Assembly: GCA_007258455.2 (NCBI GenBank)
Contig: VDFB02344327.1
Span: forward strand, 1 to 64,000
Length of the DNA stretch: 64,000 bases
Reading direction: 5' to 3'
Origin: Sequoia sempervirens
Taxonomy: Eukaryota > Streptophyta > Pinopsida > Cupressales > Cupressaceae
A program made the position numbers and the translations under genes. Below, piece after piece: positions 46,014-56,100 of the stretch; the first letter of the stretch is position 1; the number at the start of each line of letters is the position of its first letter. Under the pieces are notes generated by a model. That model was given only the letters and a program-made list of their open reading frames with translations, did not search any database and was not told the DNA's origin.

Positions 46014-47297
46014 ATGGTATATCTCAACCTTATGACCAATTGGTGTAGGCTAGATGATACTGCGGTTCATTTTGAGGTGAATTACTTGGAGATGGAAAAG
46101 ATGGTTAAGATAGCCCAAGCTAATGCTCCATTACAAGGTGCTTCTAAATTTGGCGGATCTACTGATGCTTCCATGACTTATGAGTTGTTTGAGGAGGAAT
46201 CTTCATTTCCTAGTCAGGAAGAGAATGAACTAGTGGAATATGTATATGATGCCCAGGCTTTCCAAACCAAGGGAGGCCATTTCCTTAGAAATCAGAATAG
46301 AGTGCCATTCACCACCTCTACCCCTCCTAATAACATGGTCCCACCAAATCAGAATGAAGATAATAACCCACCACCACCAAAGGGACCATCAGATTCTTAG
46401 AATAAAGGTATTCCACCTTTCGTTACAATGCATCAGGTGAAGAATGATTCAAAATTTGATTTCATTGTAGAGATGCAGAGGTAAAAGACTTCAATTTCAT
46501 TCTTTGATGTTATGAAATGGTGACCTACTCAAAACAAAATTTTGTTGAAAGCCTTGGAGGAAGCAAACAGGTCAAAAGGAAAAGAAAAGGTGACTCTCAC
46601 TAACGAGATGAATGCAACACTCTATAAAGGTAAGACTAGTACTCCACCTTTCCTTTTGAGTTTAAGAATTTTTGGAAAGAATCTACACAACCGTCTACTA
46701 GATTTTGGGGCATTGAGAAACATCATGCCACTTTCAATTTGTAGGAAGTTAGGTTTGAGTCCACTCCAAACAAATAAAAAAGTGATCCAATTGGATAAAA
46801 TAGAAGTCAATGTGGTAGAAGAACTTAAGAATATTCATGTACAGGTTAGATTTGATCCAAGTATCCAAACTTACATGGATATCCAAGTTGTTGATATCCC
46901 TGAAACTTATGGTATGCTCTTGAGTAGAGATTTAATGAAGAGTATTGGGGGATATCTTTCTTTGGATTTCTCACACATGTGGCTTCCCTGGAAAGGGATT
47001 GCAATGCATATCAGAATTGAAAGTGAACCTAGGCTTAAGCATATGATTACTAAATATGATACCCCCAACAAGGTATCCTATTTTGAAACCAAGATAGGAG
47101 TTTACAAGCAGGAGGAAATCATGACTTTCTCTATGCTTCAATTTGATGATCTATTGCCTCTAGAACCAACTAACCCAATGATTACAATTAACCAACAAGT
47201 CTTAATCAAAAAATTGCAACATGATAGGTTGGTATTGGGAAAAGAAGCTGATATGTGGAGTTTGTTGCTTCCCAATTGGTGTAGGGTCCATTACTAG
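46014..47297 (+). pseudogene. pol: Gypsy gag-pol link and aspartic protease
   Basis: An acidic/Asn-Pro-rich link (46014-46400, ending NQNEDNNPPPPKGPSDS) is followed by a protease-like domain (46542-47297). LHNRLLDFGALRNIMPLSIC corresponds to the family's LVDSGASxNVMP, so the catalytic Asp is kept but Asp-Ser-Gly reads Asp-Phe-Gly (Ser to Phe, one C-to-T change). Downstream are VRFDPSIQTYMDIQVVDIP, MLLSRDLMKSIGG and LSLDFSHMWLP, typical of plant gypsy proteases. A second frame opens after 47297. Confidence 0.82.
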
Positions 47298-47699
47298 AAT
47301 CATTCTAAGTTAACTTGTCAACCTTGTGTAGACATCTTGAACCATGTCTCCCAAGTTGAGGAAACTTGTGAATATCAATCTCAAATCTCCACTAATAAAT
47401 TTCCATTTGAAGCAAAAGATGCAACCATCCTTACGAGAGCCAATCTTGCTGAAAAATAATCATCTTCTCAACTCGAGCAGAATCGGGTTCTATGCTCTAA
47501 ACTATAAGGAGAGACTCAGGAATCTCTGTATTTTATCATTACACCTACCTTGTAAACCCTTCCAATGCCCAAGGTATTGGTGAAAAATGTACTAAATCAT
47601 GATTTGAACCAAGAGGAGGTTCAAGAATCAGTTCTTGAACATATTTTGAATTCAGGAGAACCTTCTGGTGAACTGCGCCCCTAGTTACCTTCAAATCTT

Positions 47700-48185
47700 G
47701 ATGATTAGAACCAGTCCGAGCCACCATGTGCTTCTAGCAAGCAAATACTTGTGGCCCTAAAGAAGAAAGAAATATCAACTCCAAATAAATTATGGAGTCT
47801 AAAATTTGATGGCTCTAAGTCCAAGTCAGGAAGTGGAGTAGGGATAGAATTAACCAATCCAAAGGGGAAGAATTAATTTTCTTCTTACAGATTGCAGTTT
47901 GGATGCACTAATAACATAGTAGAGCATGAAACACTTGCTTGAGGCCTGATGTTCACCCATTAGAAGAAAGTCACATCTCTTATGGTGATGGGGGATTCTG
48001 AAGTAATTGTCAAATAGGTTCGTAGCCAATATACTTGCCATAAAAAAAGATTGGCTGCTTATATAAATAGAGTTTGGAATCTGATTGAGGATTTTGACAC
48101 TTTTGGAATTACATTGATTCCTAGGGAACACAATCAGATTGCAGATGCCCTTGAAGTCACTGCTAGCACTTTGGAGCCTATGTAG
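47700..48185 (+). pseudogene. pol: RNase H-like domain placed upstream of reverse transcriptase
   Basis: LWSLKFDGSKSKSGSGVGIE (47790-47850) is the first catalytic motif (Asp with glycine-rich strand). NNIVEHETLA is the Glu helix, GDSEVIVK followed by a stop then VRSQY is the second Asp strand, and REHNQIADALEVTAS the last Asp/His region. This is the pattern of the additional plant/archaeal-type RNase H of Tat-like gypsy elements. It lies between protease and the reverse-transcriptase N-terminus. A coding link to the protease is visible (MPKVLVKNVLNHDLNQEEVQ, about 47560-47620). Three to four stops, all explainable as CAA/CAG to TAA/TAG. Confidence 0.7.
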
Positions 48186-48389
48186 GACTCCAAGTTGAAA
48201 ATATTTTTAGTAGAACTAGTTTCAATCCTAGCAACCCCATATAATGTTTGGAATTTTCAGGTCTTCGACGATGACCAACACATACTTGCCTTCTTGGAAA
48301 ATTCTGATGTTTTTGAAGGACATATAATAGATGAATCATAAAGAGATAATGGGGATTGGGATCTTGAGAGTTGTGACACTAAAGGGATA

Positions 48390-48800
48390 ATGAATTTGAA
48401 AAGTAACAACATTCCCAAGGGGATGATAGCTTTAGAAATAATATTTGATTCTAATCTTCAGGCTCGGGAGAGAGTGCCAACACAAAGTGATGGAGGGAAG
48501 TATGAATCTATTAATTTGGCTGATTCGAGTCCCGAAATAAATGTTCTTATAGGCAAGACCTGCACTGAGGAGATCAAAAATGAAATAATTAAGGTGTTCA
48601 AAGAAGGCATTGTGGCAATTGCCTGGAGTTATGAAGATTTAAAGACTTTTGACACCTCTGTGATCACGCATACAATACCTCTAAAGCTATACATTGATAA
48701 GAAGGAAGCAAAGCCCTTTCATCAAAAGTAGCGCTTGGTCAATACTTTGATTGAGCCATTAATACAAAAGGAAGTGAAAAATAATTACTTTGGCCCGTAA
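48390..48800 (+). pseudogene. pol: Truncated N-terminus of gypsy reverse transcriptase
   Basis: The frame includes EINVLIGKTCTEEIKNEIIK and VAIAWSYEDLKTFDTSVITH then TIPLKLYIDKKEAKPFHQK, the region that immediately precedes the reverse-transcriptase fingers in Tat-like elements. After a stop, LVNTLIEPLIQKEVK follows. At about 48790 the similarity ends and T-rich sequence begins. No VxxGYNQ, FxDD or integrase motif occurs before the 3' LTR. The breakpoint looks like a deletion. Confidence 0.75.
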
Positions 48801-49808
48801 GGGTCTGATTTCTGAATTAATTGTATATATGTATTATGTGTACTTATTTGTTCTTTATTTCTATTGGTTGTTTGTTTGCTTGTTCTCTTTTTCTCTTTGT
48901 TTCTTTTTTTTGTTTTGTGTTTGTTTTTGTCTTCTTTGGGGACCCTCTTTTCTTTCCATCTTGAAATATAGGGTTTGTTATTCAAAGTATGTTGTAGGCA
49001 CTAGGAGAGAAATTGATTTAGGCATTTTTAGGCATATCTGTCGAGAGATTTTGTTCTAAAACTTATGTCGTATGGTCATTTTAGCATGGGTCTGAAAGAT
49101 ATTAGGAGTAAGGTTTATTGTAGATAACCTCATGAACTATGATTGAAATTTTTCACAAAATAGATAAAACATTTGACTATAAAGTGCCTATTCCTCTTAG
49201 GGTGATTATATCTCCGATTCAAGTGAAAAATCTAATTCCCAAAAACTGTCATAGGGTCCACTGTAGTTCTCAACCCATGTTTCAGACTAGTAATGTCTGA
49301 GTATTGAATTTAAAAAAAAAAGAATTTCCACAAGTGAAACCTGTAAAAGAAAGAGGAAAAGAAAACTACTGAAATAAAGGAAAACTCAATCCTAAATGGG
49401 TAATTCAAGTATCTCTATCAGGGCTATGGACGCCTAACTGACAATAGAACAATGCTTTAAGAGAATTAGAGGTATCTCCATCAGGGCTATGGACACTTGA
49501 ATGGTAGCGGAGCAATGCCCAAGATTTCATTGCACGATAGTTGAAGGAATAAACCTATGTAGCTTGGATCTTAGATATAGTTGTTCAGGTGTGAAGAAAG
49601 TTCTTATGAAGAAAGATGCACCGTATAAGCACACACTCAGATTCAAAAGTAGTTTATGTTGATTTACATTTGAGATTCCAACTCAATTTTACTTAAATAT
49701 TCTGATCATATTTAAGTTAACATGTTTCATAAATCAAAGGTTTTTGGGTGATTGAATTCTTCAGTATCTTAAAAATGGGTAAACCATTTTTGTAGCTGAG
49801 TCACCATT
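48801..49808 (+). other. 3' untranslated part of the gypsy element
   Basis: A T-rich tract at 48840-48960 reads open (frame 48790-49059) but is low complexity. A 63-bp tandem repeat (gtatctctatcagggctatgg at 49409 and a near copy at 49472) follows. No clear polypurine tract was found before the 3' LTR at 49809. Confidence 0.5.
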
Positions 49809-52751
49809 TGTTATGCCTTGCATAACCAACCCATTTTATTTTGGAACAAAATGGGTCCCCCTATGTTTTTGTTTGTCTTTGGTTGTTTGTTTGGGTCTTA
49901 GGAGTTGTTTGTTTTGCTCCTATGTCTTTTCTTTCTTTTTCTCTGTCGGAAGCGGAGCCAAAACCAAAACTGGACTTTGAACTTTTCCAAAGTTCCTAGT
50001 TCGGATTTGGTTTCGACTCTGGGTCTACCTTCTCTTCCTTGTTTCCTTTCATTGTCTGTCAATTTTCCTCACACTCTCAAGTTTTCTTTCTCCCTTGGGT
50101 TCTTTGTCATTTTCCTTGCGTCTTGTTTTTCCCTATCAGAAGTGGAAGCAAAACTAGAACCTAACTTGGAGTTTTCTAAATTTCCAATTTTCTCGTTCTG
50201 ATTCTGAATCTATCCATTTGCTTTGTGTTTTTCTCCATTGGTGTTTGGGCAGGGTCCAGTTCTTGTTTTGGTCTCGCTTCCCTTGGTTTTTGTTTGTCTT
50301 TGTTTCATTTCTTATTTCTTGGTCGGGAGTGGAACCGAGATTGAAAACAAACTTTGAACTTTTCCAATGTTCTGAGTTTGGTTTCATTCCCATTTCCGCC
50401 CCCCCCTTTGTTTCTTTTATTCGTTGTTGTCTTTGTTGTGGGATCAGAGCCGAGTTCAGAGCTGGGTAAAGAACTTGTGAGAGTTTCTTTATGTTGTCTT
50501 GGACCCGGGTCCGCATCCGCCCTGCTTTAGGTGTTCACGGGACTTAATTATTTGTTCACGTTATTTTCTCTACCTCCGACCAACCGTATTAATGCCATTA
50601 ATTGCAACCTCTTTGCACGCGCGAAATTGATTCTAAATTCCTAATCACATTTAACTAGCTCATTATCTTTGTTATTCGAGATGCTTAAGCATGCCAGAGC
50701 CAGAAGAAATTCAAGAGGATCGATTGGATTGTGAAGGAAAGTTGTGGAGCAAATCTTGGTCATATTTCAATCATTTCTTGCAAACATTTAAAGGTAGGTT
50801 TCTTTTCTCTTTTGTTTCTTGTTTGTTGTCGCTTTCGTGATAGGTGCATGTTGTCATGCCCTAGTTCTTAATTAGGGTTTTTATTTGTGAGAGGTTTTTG
50901 TGCTTAAATGATGGAGTTCATTTTGAAAACCATTTTCTCATTTCAATCCTGTATCGAGTCTATGTTTTTCGTGTTTGGTATTTTGTGATGCCCTAATTTT
51001 TAGAGTCGGCATGTCGAGCAAGCTAGGGTTTGCTTGATAACCTTTACAAAATATCCTGTCCTTGGGTTAAAGTTAGTTTTTATGTGGTCAAGGATGGGGT
51101 TAGGCCCCTTTGTTTGGATTTCCTCATGGGCCCATGTGACCCAGGTCTTTAAAATTCATGTGACAGTGTCTTTTGAAAATATCCTCCATTTCTCATATTG
51201 AATGGACAGGAGCGGACCCAGGGACGAACTTGTCTTGAAGTTGTTTTCCATTAGAATTAAATCCTAAATCGATTCTACTTCTGATCATTGCGGTATTGAG
51301 TCCTTATGCTTTTCCTTGATTGGAATTGAAGCCGGGGTGGAAGTTGAACTTGGAACTAGCATTTAGTTTCTAGTTTGGTTTCTATTCCAGTTCCGACCCC
51401 GCCAGTGTTGAAGACTATTTCATGTTCTTGGTGCTTCTGTGCTTCCATCTTTGATAAGGTTGAAGTTTGGTTAAGTTTAAATGTTGTTTCAAAGAGATGG
51501 AGGTAGGTATTGATTGATGTATTGATTTCTATGTGTTAATCTTCTAATACAAGAGTTTATTGCAAAGATTGAGAAATGTATGGAGCATCAGAAGAGGCTT
51601 CCCAAAGGAGCCAACTAGAAGAAACTTCAAGGTAGGGTGCCAAACCAAAGAAGATTAAAGTGGAGCAGGTCCCCTACACTTTGAGGTGTAAACATAAAGA
51701 AGCTACCCTCACCACCAACAAGGTTGATTCTTGGTTGGATGGGCCTGATTTGGATAACATTCAACAAATGTTTTCTAATTATGATGAGTACATCCTTGAG
51801 CATGCAATGTAGAGCATTTTGTGCAACAGAGCATTCTGACCAGGTAACTAATGATTAGCAGTCTACTTCTTCATTTAGTTGTGATTCCTTGATTTGTGGA
51901 TCTAAGTTTTGATTAGGAGGAATTTATGCATAGCATTGTCTATATGTATCTTTGGGTTCTATTTTGTAAAGGTCAGCTAATTGAAGAAAGATCAAGCACC
52001 TAATGATAGAGAATAGTAATTAGTTCTAGGATTTCATTGCTATTAGTAGAGATACTTTTAAGAAGTTTAGTTGAACTTAGATATAATTTTTACAGTTTTA
52101 TACAAGTTTTTATGTTATCAAGTTTGGACCTATTTCGATAAGGTTAATGATGCATGATCAATTTGTATGCTAGTGATTTTCTATGCCTAAATGTTTTCTA
52201 TTTGATGAGAATCAATAGAGGAAACTAGATTTAAAGATTATCTCATTGGGTTATCTATGAATGAAGTTATTGTTATGTCTATTTGCTCTGTGTTTAATGA
52301 TGAGAGAATGATATGTTTTGAAGTAAAGTTTAGTGAATGGTGATGGTATTGAATTAGCACTATGGATGTATGCAGTTGTATGGTTTATTATATGGATTGT
52401 ATCTCACTTTAGTTGTGGTTTGGTGAATAAACACTCATTATTGATATGCATGTCTGGATATTAAGAACTTTCATTCATATTCTTCTATTTTAAAGCTCTG
52501 ATCCATCTTTTTTATCTTTATTTAAAACCCCCAAAGCATAGATTAGTTGACTTGATGTAGTTTTGTTCCTTATTACTAGCAAAGGACCCTTGCACATTAT
52601 AGTTATATTGACCATTGAGTGATATCAGTATAATTGAGAACTAATTACCAGGACCTTGGGAGTTAGATTACCATGTATTGTCTTTCTTCTTCAGGAGAAA
52701 TAAAATAGTAATATTCTATTTAATATTGTTGTGCTATTTTGAACCTCAACA
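49809..52751 (+). repeat. 3' LTR of the gypsy element
   Basis: 2943 bp. Its tip contains a perfect palindrome GTTATGC-CTT-GCATAAC (49810-49826). It ends ...aacctcaaca at 52751. The 49.9-51.5 kb interior has a repeated theme of gaacttttccaaagttc and ttcctagttcggatttgg-like blocks (49976, 50346, 51340), suggesting internal subrepeats. Confidence 0.88.
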
Positions 52752-52971
52752 CAAGCAATCCAACATCCATGATCAATATTAATACATTTTGACGTGGGAT
52801 GGTAAAATTGTAGTCTTTGAATTCGTTTATGAACATTCTCATTTATGCTAACATTGCTTGTTGAATTCATTGCTATACAATCACATTTCATGAGTAAGTT
52901 GGGATTTATCTTGTTTTGATTTCAATTGATTTGTTTTCATTGTTGTAATTTTCTTGATCCAATTCCCTCTT
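52752..52971 (+). repeat. Right part of the older split LTR
   Basis: Continuation of 41828-42779 after the gypsy insertion; ends ...ttccctcttaca. See the left part for the reasoning. Confidence 0.45.
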
Positions 52972-52976
52972 ACACA

Positions 52977-52993
52977 TTTTGGCACGCCTGGTT
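52977..52993 (+). promoter_or_regulatory. Primer-site-like sequence after the older LTR
   Basis: ttttggcacgcctggtt lies a few bases after the presumed LTR end. It resembles the tggcacgccxggtggg primer sites of plant gypsy elements, although the last bases are changed. Confidence 0.4.
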
Positions 52994-53230
52994 AATCTTT
53001 TGAGTGTTTTTTTAAGAACTATGTAGGTTATCGCCAAGAATTCGATTAAAACCCATCATATTATTTTAATAATAAAAAATGGACGCGTGGAATTTTGTAA
53101 AACCATTTCTAGGTTTTGAAGATCTCAATCTTAGCTTTTTGTAGCTTTTTACAGTTTTTAATTTCATAGAAAAATAAAAAAAGTTATTGCAATTTTAGTT
53201 TGCTATGCTTTTAATTTTTTTTTTTATTAC
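52994..53230. other. Host sequence left of the LINE
   Basis: No gene. The block 53085-53140 (gaattttgtaaaacc...ggttttgaagatct) has a weak copy at 58372-58412 just after the LINE. A T-rich sequence ttttattac at 53220-53230 mirrors ttttattgc at 58312-58320 and may be the LINE target duplication. Confidence 0.4.
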
Positions 53231-53863
53231 GAAGTGGACCTTTCCAAAGATTTGAAAGACTCCATTGATATCCAAATTGGAGCTCTTCACCACACCAGGA
53301 AGGTCACATATTTTAATCTTCCCAACACATGCTATAGGTGTCTATTAGTAGACCCCAATATTAAGGATTTCCCTTTAGCAGTGCCTCGTACACCTTCTCC
53401 GCTATGAGATGCTGAAAAGCCTTGTTTAGTGGCTACATCTACTGCCAAACCTGATGCGAAATGGACTACGGTTACGAATCGAAAGAATAATTCCACTGGT
53501 TCTAGGTCAAGTCCTGTGACCTCTGAGCCAGTGAAATATGTTTCAAACCCTTCTGTGAAGGGGAAAGAAGCTCCGGTTAGAGTTGATTATGTTTCATAGT
53601 AGCCTAGGCCAAAGGCTGCGCCTCGGTCGACTGCTTTCATGTTAACACAACCAGATGTTTCTTCTCTTGTGATGGGAGCTCAAAGGTGATCTCACAGCCC
53701 TTCCCCTCCTAGGGAAGAATGAGAATATGTTCATGAAAAGTGGAGGAGGTCCTCTCCGTTCATCCAGATTGGATCAGTTCTGCCAGAATTTTTGTAGAAT
53801 CGTTTCTCTTCTCTAAATGAAGAGGAATCAGGTTTCAAAAACATGGAGGAGTTTCACTCATGA
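53231..53863 (+). pseudogene. LINE ORF1 C-terminal part
   Basis: EVDLSKDLKDSIDIQIGALH leads into VTYFNLPNTCYRC, the start of a zinc knuckle common in plant LINE ORF1 proteins (nucleic-acid binding). A Pro/Ser/Lys-rich tail follows. The upstream half of the protein is absent (5' truncation). About six in-frame stops, several TGA where CGA is expected. Its stop TGA at 53861-53863 overlaps the ORF2 start ATG (53860-53862). Confidence 0.75.
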
Positions 53864-54693
53864 AGTTCCTCTCATGGAATTTTCAAGGTCTAAAAAACCT
53901 CTCCAGAAAGTATTTTTTCAAGGATACCTTATGTAAGTACTTTGGTATTGAAGTGTTTTATCTCCAAGAAGTTAAAATTTCTTATTTTTTGCTTGCTGTG
54001 GCTTGTCGCTCTATTTGGCCAACCAATAAAATGTTTTGTACTACTCATGATGCTAGGCGTGGTGGAGCTGTCACCCTTTTGGCCCCACGGTGGCACTCCT
54101 CTGTGGTTAATCATAGGTCTGATCCCACTCATCGGCTCGTCTGGATCTTTCTCAACATTGATAATCATTCCTTTGGGATTATTAATGTCTATGCTTCTAA
54201 TGATGCAGTGGAATGCTCTTTACTATGGCATTGGATTGCTAATTCTTTACTAATTGCTACTTGGTTACTATGTGGGGACTTCAATATGGTAGAAATGGCG
54301 TTTGACAAATATGACACTTTTCCATTCAGATGAATAGTTGGGGAAAGGGAGGCGTGGTTTTACATGCACAATAAATTGGGGATTTTTGATCCCAATATTA
54401 GCCACCACCATTCTCATTTTCTCTGGCACACTTGGTGTAATTACAGAGCCAGTTCTAACAAAATATTTAAGTGCCTTGATCATGCCATGATCTCGGCACA
54501 ATCTTTTTTCTCTTTTGATAGCTCCTCTCTCCTAGTTAGGCCATTAGTGGATGTGACCTTGTTAAACCACTTCCCCATTTATTTTTGCATTGAATGGGAG
54601 ACTCGACAACCTTGTACATGTAAAACTCAATTTTTTTTAAACACGTCTTTACTCTGCCACAAGCCTACGCTGGCCCACATTCATAGAATCTAG
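53860..54693 (+). pseudogene. LINE ORF2 endonuclease domain
   Basis: Starts MKFLSWNFQGLKN (Asn), then YLQEVK (catalytic Glu), GIINVYASND (Tyr/Asn region) and WLLCGDFNM (Asp/Asn), as in apurinic-type endonucleases that nick target DNA. A TGA at 54331-54333 interrupts the frame, which continues through CLDHAMIS to TLLNHFPIYF. There the family has S/DHFPI, so the last catalytic Asp of the SDH motif appears lost (Asn). Confidence 0.85.
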
Positions 54694-54949
54694 AATCTGG
54701 AGCATAGACCAGCTCATCATACAGGCTGGATTTCTTGGTAGAATGAGGCTATCATCTGCATGACTAGATTTCTACGCACTTATGGGTGCCAACTGGCTAT
54801 TTTTCGCTGGTAGTGTTATGAGGCTACCACCGTTGACCTCCGTGTTGCTACTGAGGCTTTGGCAACCAACCATTTTCTCCATCATTGCAAGTCAAGATGG
54901 TGGAATTAAGGAACAAGAAACAAATTGCTAACAACTATGCTACTAGAGG

Positions 54950-56100
54950 TGCGCAAATCAAAGCCCAGTTACATTGGCTAAAAGTTGGTGATCATGCCTC
55001 CAAAGAGTTTTTTTTTATCTGCGTGCCAGAAACTCATCCCTAGACATTAAAAAAAAAGATGGCATTCAGGTGCTCTCTGAGCTACTTGATATTCTCTAGG
55101 CCTTTGTGTGTCATTATGAGCAAGTCTTCACTACACAAGAGTTCATGCCTTTGCGACAACAACCCCTTCAGGATTGTCTTGCTATTGTGCCAAATAATCT
55201 TTCTTCAGCTCAATTTTTTTTTTGTGATCAATTGTTATCAGTTGATGATCTCAAAGAGGCTATCTATTCCATGGCTAATGACAAAGCCATGTGGGACTAT
55301 ATTGGGCACGATCTGCATCAAGTTTACTTAGAAGCTTTTCATTCTAATTCTCTAGGTAACTTAATTAATAAAGGTAACATAAAATTCATACCTAAGCTGA
55401 GTGACCCAGAAGAAATTTGCAACTGGAAACCTATCACACTTCTTAATGTCTCCTACAAGATTATCGCCAAGGCTTTGACTCTTAAAATCCACCATCTTCT
55501 ACCTCAGATTATGTGTCTGAAACAAACTAGGTTTATGAAATCCAGATTTATTTTGGATAATATTATTGTTGTTTGGGAAGGCATGGAATGGGCCAAACAT
55601 TCAAACCAGAAATATGTGTTCATTAAAATTGACTTTTCCAAGGCCTATGATTGCATTGAATGGCTGTTTATTCTTGCTATGCTGCAAGCTTTGGGTTTTG
55701 GGTCCAATTTCATTCAATTTATTTGAATGCTCTTTGCAGATGCCTTAGATTGTATCACCATCAATGGCCATCAATCCTCTCCCTTTGGACTATTTTGTTC
55801 CATTTGGAAAGGGTTCCCGCTAGCCCCCTCTTTGTATGTGCTTGCAACCGAGGGTTTTAGTTACCTCTTGGCCAACACGGTTTCCAGTAGCGGGTCAAGG
55901 GCATTTCTCTGCCCAACTCTCAGGCTCAACTTGTTAATGGCCATTTTGTTGATGACTCATTCCTTACCCTTCTAGAGGAAGAAGAATCCATTGTGGCAGA
56001 TCTTGAGTGTCTTAATACCTTCTATCTTGCTTCCGGCTATGCCATCCAGTGGCATAAAACTTTTTGTTACCGACAGTCTATCTTGCCCTCTTTTCCTTGG
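54950..56100 (+). pseudogene. LINE ORF2 reverse transcriptase domain
   Basis: The clearest frame (55106-55726) includes GNIKFIPKLSDPEEICNWKP then ITLLNVSYKIIAKAL, QTRFMKSRFILDNI, and VFIKIDFSKAYDCIEW (first catalytic Asp). It continues past a TGA and, after a frame change near 55900, has the active-site GHFVDDSFLTLLEEEE (about 55938-55985) and ECLNTFYLASGYAIQWHKT. The catalytic Asp pair is preserved although the frame is broken. Confidence 0.88.

Larger units (their letters stand above)
42780..52751 (+). mobile_element. Ty3/gypsy LTR retrotransposon with most of pol deleted
   Basis: LTRs at 42780-44544 (gapped) and 49809-52751. A perfect 5-bp target duplication CAAGC (42775-42779 and 52752-52756) confirms the boundaries. 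The interior (44545-49808) carries gag, aspartic protease, an RNase H-like segment and the N-terminal edge of reverse transcriptase. It then passes abruptly into T-rich sequence, so the reverse transcriptase core and integrase are missing. The gag type (Athila/Tat-like) is inferred from QxLPxGSIxSWxxLxxAF-like sequence. The element is non-autonomous and decayed. Confidence 0.88.

Noticed and set aside
48790..49059. Plus-strand 89-codon frame with hydrophobic Phe/Leu/Cys-rich segment, a possible membrane protein
   Set aside because: It is encoded by a T-rich low-complexity tract in the 3' part of the gypsy element.
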